Assembly: GCF_028401955.1 (NCBI RefSeq)
Contig: NZ_JAQOTJ010000006.1
Coordinates: 186,001-250,000, forward strand
Source of the DNA: Bacillus sp. BP-3
Lineage (GTDB): Bacteria > Bacillota > Bacilli > Bacillales > Bacillaceae_G
Direction of reading: 5' to 3'
DNA length: 64,000 nt
This document shows, one piece after another, positions 51,533-60,394 of this stretch. The translations under genes were made by a program, and so were the position numbers. How positions within the stretch are numbered: position 1 is the stretch's first letter; every line of letters starts with the position of its first letter. The notes below the pieces were generated by a model that made no database searches, was not told the DNA's origin, and saw only the letters and a list, made by a program, of their open reading frames with translations.

Positions 51533-51675
51533 ATTCCTCTTTTTCTTTTTGGTTGGACGAGAGCGTCTGGGCGTGCATAGAAGCGGTCAGGGCCTATTTC
51601 CGCCACGTGCAATGTTTAAAATAAAAGGAAAAAGTGAGTAGCGGTTCTGTTGTATGCTGCATAGCAGCAAGTATA
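51533..51675 (+). repeat. bcr1-like interspersed repeat
   Basis: Same order of blocks as the other copies: GAGAGCGTCTGGGCGTGCAT, AGAAGCGGTCAGGGCC, GCCACGTGCAATGTT and GCTGCATAGCAGCAA. The last A/T-rich end is degenerate. It fills most of the gap after ytaF. Confidence 0.7.
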
Positions 51676-51783
51676 GAGGAAAACATTTTTCTACCATTTC
51701 CTCGGAAATACAACAAACCATTGCATATGTCGACGAACTTTTATTTATACTAACATAGACTTTAGGTAAAGGAAGGTGTTAGT

Positions 51784-51942
51784 ATGGGACGCGGTAAATC
51801 CTTTGATCATAAGAAAAAAGGACACGATCATCAACCTCCAAAAGGTGCGTATATTCATAAAGATGTAAATGAACATACGTTAGAAGAGGAAGAATTACCA
51901 GTAAATATTGAAACGTATAAAAATAGTTTGAAAAAACATTAA
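51784..51942 (+). CDS. 52-residue hydrophilic small protein
   Basis: ATG 51784 follows AAAGGAAGGTG. The product starts MGRGKSFDHKKKGHDHQPPK, is basic at the N-terminus and acidic in the middle (EHTLEEEELPVNIETY). There is no membrane segment. It has its own promoter-like upstream region and a strong terminator, so it is likely expressed. Family not recognised. Confidence 0.75.
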   Translation: MGRGKSFDHKKKGHDHQPPKGAYIHKDVNEHTLEEEELPVNIETYKNSLKKH

Positions 51943-51966
51943 AAAGCACCTAAAAAGGTGCTTTTT
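51941..51966 (+). terminator. Terminator of the 52-residue gene
   Basis: AAAAAGCACC and GGTGCTTTTT pair perfectly around TAAAAA, starting in the stop codon. Confidence 0.9.
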
Positions 51967-51989
51967 CTACATGTAATGGAAGCTTCATT

Positions 51990-52331
51990 TTACCGAATAT
52001 CTTCAAATAATTGTTCCGTTTCTTCATACATTTCATAGTCACTTAGTACTTGAATACAGCGCCATTTTAACTCTTCGATATTTTGTTCTAAATCTTCCGG
52101 GATTAAATTTTGAATGTCTTCTAATTCGATGCCAAGATGGACAATTTCCAATACTTTATCATCAATACTTCGGTCCATTAACAATTCTAGTACGTCTAGA
52201 TTAAATATGTATCGATAGGCTTCATCAAGGGAAACAACTTTCAATTTTAAACTTTCAACGATGCTTAATACAAAAAGAAGGATGGTCTTTTCGAGAACTG
52301 CCTGATCTTCTGTTTGAAGGATGAGTTTCAT
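51990..52331 (-). CDS. DUF3969-like protein
   Basis: 113-residue acidic helical protein (LILQTEDQAVLEKTILLFVL and HLGIELEDIQNLIPEDLEQN). It resembles the DUF3969 family of Bacillus, function unknown. The start ATG 52331 is set by GGAGGTG just upstream; the frame continues four codons further without a site. No cysteine cluster or catalytic motif. Confidence 0.65.
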   Translation of the reverse strand: MKLILQTEDQAVLEKTILLFVLSIVESLKLKVVSLDEAYRYIFNLDVLELLMDRSIDDKVLEIVHLGIELEDIQNLIPEDLEQNIEELKWRCIQVLSDYEMYEETEQLFEDIR

Positions 52332-52462
52332 GAGCACCTCCATTTTATTCAGAATGCTTTCCGTAAGAGTAAGTTAGTTAACCATTTAGACTCCTAAATG
52401 GAAATATACTAGGCTGTACTATACTATTCGGAGGTGTATGGTGAATATGCACAATTATATTG

Positions 52463-52489
52463 AAAAAAGCGTCATTTCAGACGCTTTTT
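52463..52489 (-). terminator. Terminator of glsA
   Basis: AAAAAAGCGTC and GACGCTTTTT pair around ATTTCA. It overlaps the end of the minus-strand glutaminase gene. Confidence 0.88.
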
Positions 52490-53417
52490 AGAAAATGCTC
52501 CAACCTTCTTGTTCAGAAAGTAATTCTAATATTTTCAATCCAGCAAGGCTATTTCCGTTTTCATCTAGTGCAGGACCGAAAATACCAATACCCATTTCAC
52601 CTTTTACACATCCTAAAATACCGCCAGCTACACCACTTTTCGCTGGGATCCCAACGCGAATTGCAAATTCTCCAGATTCGTTGTACATACCGCATGTCAC
52701 CATAAAAGTTTTACAAATTTTCGTAATGTGTTTTGGGATAATTTGCTTCTTATAGTATGGATCATAACCATCCATTGCAAAGATGAGTCCAATACGAGCT
52801 AAGTCGATACAACTTACTTCAATTGCGCATTGGCGTGTGTATAGGTCCATTAGCTCTTCGATATCCCCATCAATGATGTTGTTTTGCTTCATATAGTAAC
52901 AAAGAGAACGATTTAAATAAGCCGTTTCTAATTCAGAGATGGCCACTTTAGAAGAGTAGTTAATGGAAGGATTATCTGTAATATCACGCACAAATTGAAG
53001 GATACGTTCCATTTTCTCTTCATTAGAATTTCCTGCAATCATACTTGTAATCGCTAATGCCCCAGCATTAATCATTGGATTTAATGGTTTAGATGGGCTT
53101 GTTGTCTCTAGCTTAATAATAGAATTAAAAGGATCGCCAGTTGGTTCCATGCCAACTTTAGAAAATACATATTCTTCACCACAATCTAAAAGTGCGAGTG
53201 CCAGTGTAATTACTTTTGAAATACTTTGAAGGGTAAAAAGGGTCTGGGATTTTCCAGCATGACTGTAATGGTTGTCTTTATGATAAATTGCAATCCCTAA
53301 ATCATCAGGATTTGCATTTCCTAACTCAGGAATATACGTTGCAAGCTTACCTTGTTTCGTATAGGGCTGAACTTGATCTAATAATTGTTGTAAGTTGTTA
53401 GTCTCGATACACTGCAT
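52488..53417 (-). CDS. glsA: Glutaminase A
   Basis: 309-residue serine-type glutaminase, hydrolysing glutamine to glutamate and ammonia in the cytosol. Beta-lactamase-like fold with the Ser-x-x-Lys motif in [10 protein letters not shown] (about residue 63-66), [15 protein letters not shown] and a later KSGVAGG. ATG 53417 is preferred since AGGGGTG lies 6 bases upstream; GTG 53426 is the alternative. Monocistronic, closed by the preceding terminator. Confidence 0.92.
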   Translation of the reverse strand: MQCIETNNLQQLLDQVQPYTKQGKLATYIPELGNANPDDLGIAIYHKDNHYSHAGKSQTLFTLQSISKVITLALALLDCGEEYVFSKVGMEPTGDPFNSIIKLETTSPSKPLNPMINAGALAITSMIAGNSNEEKMERILQFVRDITDNPSINYSSKVAISELETAYLNRSLCYYMKQNNIIDGDIEELMDLYTRQCAIEVSCIDLARIGLIFAMDGYDPYYKKQIIPKHITKICKTFMVTCGMYNESGEFAIRVGIPAKSGVAGGILGCVKGEMGIGIFGPALDENGNSLAGLKILELLSEQEGWSIF

Positions 53418-53551
53418 AATAAACACCCCTAGTTGTATTAGTGATTAAATTTAACTTGCCCCTACAAGTGTGGAAATAAATAATAACACGAAATTAAGGA
53501 ATGATAAAATGAAACTTCTATGCATTTCCTTTTATATAAAGAAAATGCATA

Positions 53552-53720
53552 GAAATCCCTCTTTTTTAGGTGGTCGAGAGCATTTGGTCATGTATAGAAG
53601 TGGTCAGTTCCTTTTTTTACATGTGCGAGGTTTAAAACAAAGGGAGACAACAAAAGCAGGTCATGTTGTTTTCTGCATAGCTACGATTTAGATGCCGTAA
53701 AGTCAAAATGGATTTATATA
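53552..53720 (+). repeat. bcr1-like interspersed repeat (diverged copy)
   Basis: GGTCGAGAGCATTTGGTCAT, TAGAAGTGGTCAG, ACATGTGCGAGGTTTAAAAC, GCATAGCTACGATTTAGATG and AGTCAAAATGGATTTATATA follow the family order, with more changes in the core hairpin than in the other copies. It occupies the gap between glsA and nagP. Confidence 0.65.
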
Positions 53721-53804
53721 GATTACAAAAGGAAAATAAATTTATAAAAAAAATGAGTATAATAACTACACATCTATACAACTATATGTTATTATGTTTT
53801 TGTA

Positions 53805-53820
53805 ATAGAAAGCGTTTTCT
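53805..53820 (+). promoter_or_regulatory. Candidate cre (CcpA) site before nagP
   Basis: TAGAAAGCGTTTTCTA is a nearly perfect palindrome with the central GCG of cre sites; it has two departures from the full consensus. It lies about 55 bases before the start codon, and a TATAAT is at 53831-53836. Repression by glucose is likely for a sugar PTS. Confidence 0.6.
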
Positions 53821-53874
53821 AAAACATATTTATAATTGGTAACGATTTCATAATTTTGGATAGGGGGAATTCAG

Positions 53875-55374
53875 ATGTTGCAGTTTTTACAACGTATTGG
53901 TAAAGCACTAATGCTTCCAATTGCGGTACTACCAGCAGCCGGTCTATTACTCCGTTTAGGGCAACCTGACGTATTTAATATTCCTGTTATGGCACAAGCC
54001 GGTGCAGCAATTTTTGATAACTTAGCACTTATTTTTGCAATTGGTGTTGCAGTTGGTTTGTCTGTTGATGGCAGCGGTGCCGCGGGTCTGGCAGGTGCGA
54101 TTGGTTATCTTGTTTTGAAAAATACGACCGATACTTTAAGTAAAGGGTATTCAGCGGTAGAGTTAAACGATAAATTGAAAAGTGTTCAAGATTTAATGGG
54201 TTCTGTAGATCCATCTAAAGTAGCAGATACGTTAGGTAAGATTTCTAAGGCGGCAACGTTAGCACCAAAAATTAATATGGCCATTTTAGGTGGTATTATT
54301 GCTGGTATCGTTGCGGGATTACTATACAACAAATTCTATAAAATTAAATTACCAGAATGGTTAGGATTCTTTGCTGGTAAACGTTTCGTTCCAATTATTA
54401 CATCTGTAGTGATGCTTCTGTTAGGTTTAGTGTTTGGAGAAATTTGGCCAACGATTCAAAGCGGTATCGATGCGGTAGCACATGGCATCGTTAATTTAGG
54501 AGCAATTGGTGCAGGGATTTTCGGTTTATTAAACCGCTTATTAATTCCAATAGGCTTACACCATGTAATGAACACGTACTTCTGGTTTGTATTTGGTGAA
54601 TTTACAAACTCAGCAGGAGCTGTTGTAAATGGCGACATTGCTCGTTTCTTTGCAGGAGATCCAAGTGCAGGTATGTTTATGACAGGTTTCTTCCCAATCA
54701 TGATGTTTGGTTTACCAGCAGCATGCTTTGCGATGATTGCAGCAGCAAAACCAGAAAAGCGTAAAGCAGTTACGGGTATGTTAATTGGTCTTGCCTTAAC
54801 TTCATTTTTAACTGGTATTACAGAACCAATTGAATTCTCATTTATGTTCTTATCACCAGTATTATATGGGATTCATGCTGTATTAACAGGTCTTTCTTTA
54901 TTTATAACAACAAAGCTTGGCATTCACGATGGTTTCTCATTTAGTGCGGGTGCAATTGACTACGGTATTAACTTTGGTATTGCAACAAAGCCAGTATTAT
55001 TAGCAGGTGTAGGCTTAGTTTACGCAGCAATTTACTTCTTTGTATTCTATTTCTTAATTAAGAAATTAAACTTAAAAACGCCTGGTCGTGAAGATGATGA
55101 TGAGTTATTAGAAGAAGGAACAATTGCAGCAGGTGAAGCCGGTTCCATCGGTGAAACTTATGTTGCAGCGTTAGGAGGAAAAGAAAATTTAGCTGTTATT
55201 GACAACTGTGCCACTCGTCTTCGCCTGCAAGTAAAAGATGCAAGCTTAATAAATGAACAAGCATTAAAACGTGCCGGTGCAAAAGGTGTTATGAAGTTAA
55301 GTGATACAAGTGTACAAGTCATCGTTGGGACAAACGTTGAGTCTGTCGCTGATGATATGAAGAAGCACGTATAA
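53875..55374 (+). CDS. nagP: PTS N-acetylglucosamine-specific EIICB component
   Basis: 499 residues. EIIC membrane domain (about 1-385) with LPIAVLPAAGLLLRLGQ, IPIGLHHVMNTYFWF and the GITEPIEFSF motif; EIIB domain (about 415-499) with the phospho-accepting Cys in VIDNCATRLRLQ (about residue 444). It imports and phosphorylates N-acetylglucosamine; glucose-family relatives are close, so specificity is from overall similarity to NagP/NagE. No EIIA domain, so it uses a separate EIIA. AGGGGGAATTC precedes ATG 53875. Confidence 0.88.
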   Translation: MLQFLQRIGKALMLPIAVLPAAGLLLRLGQPDVFNIPVMAQAGAAIFDNLALIFAIGVAVGLSVDGSGAAGLAGAIGYLVLKNTTDTLSKGYSAVELNDKLKSVQDLMGSVDPSKVADTLGKISKAATLAPKINMAILGGIIAGIVAGLLYNKFYKIKLPEWLGFFAGKRFVPIITSVVMLLLGLVFGEIWPTIQSGIDAVAHGIVNLGAIGAGIFGLLNRLLIPIGLHHVMNTYFWFVFGEFTNSAGAVVNGDIARFFAGDPSAGMFMTGFFPIMMFGLPAACFAMIAAAKPEKRKAVTGMLIGLALTSFLTGITEPIEFSFMFLSPVLYGIHAVLTGLSLFITTKLGIHDGFSFSAGAIDYGINFGIATKPVLLAGVGLVYAAIYFFVFYFLIKKLNLKTPGREDDDELLEEGTIAAGEAGSIGETYVAALGGKENLAVIDNCATRLRLQVKDASLINEQALKRAGAKGVMKLSDTSVQVIVGTNVESVADDMKKHV

Positions 55375-55392
55375 GAAATAGGAACCCCTCAT

Positions 55393-55541
55393 TGATAAAG
55401 TGAAACTTTAATCAGTGGGGGGTTTCTTCATTCCCCACTGATTATCAGCCCTCACCAATCGGGCTTTTACGGGCAGTTTATCTTCTTTGCATCCGCTGAA
55501 TTTTGAGGCGGGAGTATTACTGCCCGCAAATAGCGGGATAA
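55393..55541 (+). repeat. Type-II bcr-like structured repeat
   Basis: It has GATAAAGTGAAACTTTAATC, a perfect AATCAGTGGGG/CCCCACTGATT hairpin, CAATCGGGCTTTTACGGGCA, TTTTGAGGCGGGAGTATTAC and TGCCCGCAAATAGCGGGATA. CGGGCAGT and ACTGCCCG also pair over about 60 bases. It lies immediately after nagP and probably acts as its terminator. Confidence 0.78.
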
Positions 55542-55696
55542 AAATGAGGGGGTTTTTTCATTACAAATGTAACGACTATCTTGCATTTTTGGTGCTCTTT
55601 TTTATTTTTTAGTGCATAGCATTGGTAAAATACTGGCTGCGTGATAAAGTAAGATGTGAAATGAGCAACTATGTGAAAAGGCAGGTTTTTATTGCT

Positions 55697-56884
55697 ATGA
55701 AATCTCACAGACCGATTGTATATATAAAACGAACGATTATTCTCAGTCTGTTGTTTGCCCTTATTTATTGGGGGTATGCGAAAATTACTTCCCATGATAA
55801 AAAAAAGGCAACTTTGCAAGCGATGAAAGAAGTAAAAAAAGAAGTAAAGAAAGAAGAAGTAAAGAAAGAAGACGTAAAGAAAGAAGTTGTAGAGAAACCA
55901 AAAGAAGAAGTGGTAGTGGAGCAACCTCCGCAAGAAATTAATAATAATGCCCAATTAGATGAGTATATGAAGAGTAAAAACTTTAGCGGCACAGCGGTTG
56001 TTGTAAAAAATGGGAAGGTTCTTTTGAACAAAGGATATGGACTTGCCAATCAAGAAAAAAATGTTGCTAATAATTCAGAGACAGCCTACTATATTGGTTC
56101 CATTACAAAAGCTTTTGTCGCAACTTCACTTATGCAATTGAAAGAACAAAATAAATTAAACATACAAGATACTGTCGCCAAATATATTCCTGATTTTCCA
56201 AGAGGCGGAGAAATTAAATTAGTGAATCTTCTTACGCATACATCAGGGATCCCAGAGTACAGTGAGGGGTCAGAGAATATTACCCATGAGGAATTAATTA
56301 GAAGAATAGGAAAGCAAAAATTGGCATTTCCGCCCGGATCACAATGGAAATACTCCGATTCTAATTATTCCGTGCTTGCGTATATTGCCGAGAAGGTAAG
56401 CGGACAATCCCTTCAAGATTATATTCAAAAGAATATCTTTGAAGTAGTTGGTATGAAACATTCTGGATTTGGTAGTAATTTTCAACAAGAAAAATATCCA
56501 TCTACTGGTTATAAAATTGTCGATAATAAAATGACAACACCAGCTTTAACAAGTATGTCGCAATTATTTGGCTGTGGTGATATATATATGACTGCATATG
56601 ATTTATATTTATTTGATCAAGCTTTGTTTACAGGAAAGCTGATTTCAAGTGAAAGTTATCATCAAATGTTTACGGCAGTTAAAAAGGATTATGGTTTTGG
56701 TTGGTATGTGGACCCTGGTAGTTACTCAAATCATGGTGTTATGCCAGGATGGAATTGTTTAAATAGTTTTAGTAAAGATGGAAATACGTATGTTGTGTTA
56801 TTATCTAATATTCAAAATAACATTAAGTCGTTTGGCGTTGTAAGTAATGATATTTATACGATGGTACGGCATGTAGAAGGTTAG
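55697..56884 (+). CDS. Beta-lactamase-family serine hydrolase (class C-like), membrane-anchored
   Basis: About 395 residues. A membrane helix (about residues 12-30) is followed by a Lys/Glu/Val repeat linker (about 45-75, VKKEVKKEEVKKEDVKKE) and the serine hydrolase domain: SxxK in YIGSITKAF, the YxN motif in KYSDSNYSVLAY and a HGVMPG box near the end. It may be a D-alanyl-D-alanine carboxypeptidase/esterase acting outside the cell. ATG 55697 (AAAAGGCAGG upstream) is chosen; the frame extends to 55622 without a good site. Confidence 0.82.
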   Translation: MKSHRPIVYIKRTIILSLLFALIYWGYAKITSHDKKKATLQAMKEVKKEVKKEEVKKEDVKKEVVEKPKEEVVVEQPPQEINNNAQLDEYMKSKNFSGTAVVVKNGKVLLNKGYGLANQEKNVANNSETAYYIGSITKAFVATSLMQLKEQNKLNIQDTVAKYIPDFPRGGEIKLVNLLTHTSGIPEYSEGSENITHEELIRRIGKQKLAFPPGSQWKYSDSNYSVLAYIAEKVSGQSLQDYIQKNIFEVVGMKHSGFGSNFQQEKYPSTGYKIVDNKMTTPALTSMSQLFGCGDIYMTAYDLYLFDQALFTGKLISSESYHQMFTAVKKDYGFGWYVDPGSYSNHGVMPGWNCLNSFSKDGNTYVVLLSNIQNNIKSFGVVSNDIYTMVRHVEG

Positions 56885-56911
56885 AAAGCTATCTTATGAG
56901 ATAGCTTTTTT
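56885..56911 (+). terminator. Terminator of the serine hydrolase gene
   Basis: AAAGCTATCT and AGATAGCTTT pair around TATG, followed by TTTTG. Confidence 0.88.
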
Positions 56912-56953
56912 GTAGTTTTATATGGGGAATTTTGTGGGAAAATAAAGACCTAA

Positions 56954-57040
56954 AAACCTCTTCTTTTTAGGTAGGCGAGAGCAGGGCATGTTTTATTCTA
57001 CATATCCACAATTTATAGTTTGAAAATTTTGAAATTTATA
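56954..57040 (+). repeat. bcr1-like repeat, internally deleted copy
   Basis: It has the start block TTTTTAGGTAGGCGAGAGCA and an ATTCTACATATCCACAATTT end but lacks the AGAAGCGGTCAGG core. It lies just upstream of the promoter of the next gene. Confidence 0.6.
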
Positions 57041-57104
57041 CCTTTGGAAAAAACATGTGGAAATGAGATAATAAAGAAAATGTGTAAAAAACAAGGAGGT
57101 AAAA

Positions 57105-57923
57105 ATGGGGATCCATGAGCATCATGCCCGGAATGGAAAAAGGTTATTTCTTTTTTCTATTTTTATATTTTTAATTGCTATTATAGCGTTTATCCTTGAT
57201 TATGTTCGAACGCCGCATTTTCAGTGGAATAAAGATACGATGACCTTTATTAGTATGATTATAACAGCCTTTCTTTTTATGATTTATAGCTTTGTAGAAA
57301 GAGAGAGGGCAAAGAAAATTGGCACAACAATTTGTATCGAAGGGACATCGTCGCTCTTGCACCACCATCGATTCGTTGTACGAAGAGAGGCATCTTTCGT
57401 AATCACTGTTACATACTTTTCGATGGATGGAAATACAATGGCTACTTTAAAAGAAGAATATGAAACAAGCCTACAAAGACTATGGAAGATTTTTATATCG
57501 TTTTTTTTGAACGCATTGATTGAAAAACGCTTTGTTTTATATAACGAACTGGGTGAAGCGATGCTGATTGTAAAACAAAAAGCAGGCATGTCCTTTTCTT
57601 ATACGTTTCATGACTTGGTAGGGAATAAGATTGGTGGATTGAAACAAATCTTAAGCGTAAAAAAGTTGAAGTGGCTCTTACTGTCTGAGCATGATGAAGA
57701 AATTGGTGAAATTAATGGAGATTTGTATGCGAATATCCAAAAAGGCCAATGGAATGATGGTAGTTCTATTGAAGTAAAAGAAGATGCAATTCCAGTAGAA
57801 GCGATTGAATATTTTTCGGCTAGCGGTGGCTCGCTTGTTAATTTATCAGTGGTAGAACATGCGAAGTATGAGAAAGCTTTATATTATGCTGTGGCTGCAT
57901 TATTAACTTTGAAAAATAATTAG
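57105..57923 (+). CDS. Membrane protein with a tubby/LURP-one-like C-terminal domain
   Basis: 272 residues. Two membrane helices (about 13-35 and 46-65) are followed by a cytosolic part (about 80-270) rich in beta strands, with ILSVKKLKWLLLSEHDEEIG and an ALIEKRFVLYNELGEAMLIV pattern seen in tubby-like (LURP-one) proteins, which bind lipids or scaffold. This assignment is tentative. A strong AAGGAGGTAAA site precedes ATG 57105, and GAGATAATAAAG at about 57065 may be the -10 region. Ends in a good terminator. Confidence 0.6.
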   Translation: MGIHEHHARNGKRLFLFSIFIFLIAIIAFILDYVRTPHFQWNKDTMTFISMIITAFLFMIYSFVERERAKKIGTTICIEGTSSLLHHHRFVVRREASFVITVTYFSMDGNTMATLKEEYETSLQRLWKIFISFFLNALIEKRFVLYNELGEAMLIVKQKAGMSFSYTFHDLVGNKIGGLKQILSVKKLKWLLLSEHDEEIGEINGDLYANIQKGQWNDGSSIEVKEDAIPVEAIEYFSASGGSLVNLSVVEHAKYEKALYYAVAALLTLKNN

Positions 57924-57931
57924 ATATGGTG

Positions 57932-57963
57932 GAGGCAGATGACATCGTGCATCTGCCTCTTTT
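57932..57963 (+). terminator. Terminator after the tubby-like gene
   Basis: GAGGCAGATG and CATCTGCCTC form a perfect 10-bp stem around ACATCGTG, followed by TTTTA. Confidence 0.88.
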
Positions 57964-57989
57964 ACTTTACTAGCGGGCAGAGAAATATC

Positions 57990-58148
57990 TATTTATATAT
58001 AAATTCATTTTAATTTTTCGTCATAGAAATTGCGCTAATGCAGAATACAACATGATCTGCTCTTGCAAAACATTGCATGTGGCAGGGAACAGGCCCTGAC
58101 CGCTTCTATGCGCGGCCAGATGCTCTCGCCCCTCTAAAAAGAAGAGGA
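57990..58148 (-). repeat. bcr1-like interspersed repeat (best-preserved, inverted)
   Basis: On the minus strand: GGGGCGAGAGCATCTGGCCG, CGCATAGAAGCGGTCAGGGC, CTGCCACATGCAATGTTTTG, CAAGAGCAGATCATGTTG, then the TATATA end. It is the longest copy and ends 15 bases before the pyruvate kinase stop, so it lies in that transcript's 3' region. Confidence 0.75.
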
Positions 58149-58162
58149 TCTATCGTTTTTTA

Positions 58163-59578
58163 TTATTTTACAACTTCAATTTTCAGCAGATTTGTTGTTC
58201 CGCGTTCGTTAACAGGGACGCCTGCTGTTACAATGATGAGATCTTGCGTAACGACAAGCTGTTGTTCTTTTGCGTTGCTTATTGCTTGTTCAATTACTTC
58301 ATCTGTCGTTTGTTTCGGAGCGGTGAAAAATGGGTGTACGCCCCATACGAGTGCGAGTTGCTGCATAACAGATTGTTCAGATGTTGTTGCAAAAATTGGC
58401 GTGTGCGGACGGTATTTTGAAATCATTTGTGCTGTATGACCGCTTTTCGTTGGTGTTAAAATTGCCTTTGCTTGTAAAGAATAAGCCGCTTGGACGGCAG
58501 CAGCACCAATTGTTTCTGTTATTTGTTTGTAGTTATTATGAAGGGATTGCTTTTGGTTTTGGAATAAAGAAGATTCCTCTACTTGTAGAGCAATCTTATC
58601 CATCATTTGTACAGCTTCTACTGGATATTCACCGGCAGCTGTTTCTCCTGAAAGCATAATCGCATCTGTGCCATCAAAGATGGCGTTTGCTACATCTGAT
58701 GCTTCCGCTCTTGTTGGTCTTGGATTTCTTTGCATGGAATCAAGCATTTGTGTTGCTGTAATGACTGGTTTTCCTAGCGTATTGCAAGTGTGAATCAATT
58801 GTTTTTGAATGATTGGTACATATTCTGCTGGGACTTCAATTCCCATATCACCGCGCGCAACCATAATCCCATCTGCAACTTCTACAATTTCTGCTATATT
58901 ATCAATTCCTTCTTGGTTTTCGATTTTTGCGATGATACGAATATGCGAGGCGTTATGCTCTGTTAATATATTGCGTACTTCTAAAATATCCGCAGCTTTA
59001 CGTACAAAAGAGACTGCGATGTAATCAACCTGTTGCTGTATGCCAAACAGAATGTCTTGTTTATCTTTTTCAGTAATACCTGGTAGGCGGATTTTTACAT
59101 TTGGTACGTTTACACCTTTATGATCTTTAATGATTCCACCATGTATAACTTTCGTTTGTAATTCACCATTATCTTTGTTTGTTACTTCTAGCTCTAATAA
59201 GCCATCATCGAGTAATAGGTGTGACCCTACTTCTACATCATCATATAGTCCTTCATAAGTGACAGAAAAACGTTTAGATGTTCCGAGGACTTCTTTCATT
59301 GAAACACTAACTGTTTCCCCATCAACTAATTCAGCTTGTCCACCTTCAAATTCTCCAGTGCGAATTTTGGGTCCTTTAATATCTTGTAAGAGCGCAATGT
59401 TCTTTTTGGAGGCTGTTGCGGCTTTTCGGATTGTATCGATCCGTACTTGATGTTCTTCATGCGTTCCATGAGAGAAATTTAGCCGAGCTACATTCATTCC
59501 GGACGCTAGTAAAGAAAGCAACGTTTCGTATTGTTCACTTGCAGGTCCAATTGTACAAACAATTTTTGTTTTTCGCAT
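58163..59578 (-). CDS. pyk: Pyruvate kinase, short form
   Basis: 471 residues, the core of pyruvate kinase (PEP + ADP to pyruvate + ATP): [61 protein letters not shown] and the [19 protein letters not shown] region, with the allosteric domain to the C-terminus. Bacillus main Pyk is about 585 residues with an extra PEP-utiliser C-terminal domain, absent here. It is probably a second paralogue, perhaps with different regulation. AGGAGGAATTTG precedes ATG 59578. Confidence 0.9.
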   Translation of the reverse strand: MRKTKIVCTIGPASEQYETLLSLLASGMNVARLNFSHGTHEEHQVRIDTIRKAATASKKNIALLQDIKGPKIRTGEFEGGQAELVDGETVSVSMKEVLGTSKRFSVTYEGLYDDVEVGSHLLLDDGLLELEVTNKDNGELQTKVIHGGIIKDHKGVNVPNVKIRLPGITEKDKQDILFGIQQQVDYIAVSFVRKAADILEVRNILTEHNASHIRIIAKIENQEGIDNIAEIVEVADGIMVARGDMGIEVPAEYVPIIQKQLIHTCNTLGKPVITATQMLDSMQRNPRPTRAEASDVANAIFDGTDAIMLSGETAAGEYPVEAVQMMDKIALQVEESSLFQNQKQSLHNNYKQITETIGAAAVQAAYSLQAKAILTPTKSGHTAQMISKYRPHTPIFATTSEQSVMQQLALVWGVHPFFTAPKQTTDEVIEQAISNAKEQQLVVTQDLIIVTAGVPVNERGTTNLLKIEVVK

Positions 59579-59769
59579 ATCAAATTCCTCCTACTTATAG
59601 AAGTTTCACTATATTATGTTGGCACTTGGATGTGTACTTCATGTATAGGTATGTGATTTGTTTTACAAAAAATGTGCGCTGGTTTAACACCAAAGTTGGC
59701 ATTTCTGTATACATTGATAAGTGTGGATAGGTTGTCCATACAGAGAATTGTATATAGGAGGAAAGGATC

Positions 59770-60171
59770 ATGTCTGCATTCAAAGGTTATTGGTACAAGC
59801 TTGCACGGGTTGTGCGATGTCAATTAGATAGCTTTTTTTACGAAAAATTCATGCCCGGTCTAGAAGAAATATTATTTTCACCACGGTTTGCAAGGTATAT
59901 AGAAATTTATACAAAAAAAGGTGTCAAAGAATATGTTGAATCTGAGGATTTTCAAAATATCATTTGCTTTATTTTAAAAGAATGTAATGTTTCTCCATTT
60001 AAAGAAATTGCAGAACAATTGCTAGGGAAAGAAGTTGAAATTACTGTAACAGTTGGCATGTTAACAGGTGTAATTTCAGAAGTAGGAGATGATTTTTTAA
60101 CATTACAAGAATCAGCTGGAAGCGTCATTTTATTACCATTTACAAGTATTCTTTCAATTCGTGAGTTATAG
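59770..60171 (+). CDS. Small protein with DUF2642-like C-terminus
   Basis: 133 residues. A basic, aromatic N-terminal region (WYKLARVVRCQLDSFFYEKF) is followed by a helical middle and a C-terminal about 48-residue beta-rich domain, GKEVEITVTVGMLTGVISEV plus FLTLQESAGSVILLPFTSIL, resembling DUF2642 domains found in Bacillus spore coat or exosporium proteins. A strong AGGAGGAAAGG site precedes ATG 59770. It is first in an operon with a second DUF2642-like gene and glycan genes, so a spore-surface role is plausible. Confidence 0.65.
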   Translation: MSAFKGYWYKLARVVRCQLDSFFYEKFMPGLEEILFSPRFARYIEIYTKKGVKEYVESEDFQNIICFILKECNVSPFKEIAEQLLGKEVEITVTVGMLTGVISEVGDDFLTLQESAGSVILLPFTSILSIREL

Positions 60172-60189
60172 GGAAAGGGGAGAAAGAGA

Positions 60190-60384
60190 ATGAAATTTAT
60201 TGATGCATTACGATCTCATGTGGGACAACTTGCTCAAGTTGTACTTGTTGGTGAAATTGTGACGGGCATTATTTTATCTGTAACGGATGGAGTAGTTGTG
60301 ATACGAACATCTCCATCTTATGGTCCGCCAGAAGATGTTATTGTAAGAATTCCAGTTGTTTCATATGTTCGATTGTATAGTTAG
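60190..60384 (+). CDS. DUF2642-like small protein
   Basis: 64 residues: essentially one DUF2642-like domain, FIDALRSHVGQLAQVVLVGE, GIILSVTDGVVVIRTSPSY and a terminal IPVVSYVRLYS. It parallels the C-terminus of the preceding protein (MLTGVISEVGDDFLTLQE). AAAGGGGAGAAAG precedes ATG 60190. Gap of 18 bases to its neighbour and 10 to the glycosyltransferase, so co-transcribed. Confidence 0.7.
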   Translation: MKFIDALRSHVGQLAQVVLVGEIVTGIILSVTDGVVVIRTSPSYGPPEDVIVRIPVVSYVRLYS

Positions 60385-60394
60385 GAGGAAGAGA

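Noticed and set aside
51406-51612. ORF carrying DRFYARPDAL, also seen at 10868-11092 (minus) and 58077-58439 (plus)
   Set aside because: The shared peptide is simply the translation of the bcr1-like repeat in the same relative frame; no ribosome sites and overlap with real genes.
59709-59745. Sigma-E/sigma-K promoter before the DUF2642-like operon
   Set aside because: A CATACAGAG -10-like motif exists, but no -35 lies at the correct distance.
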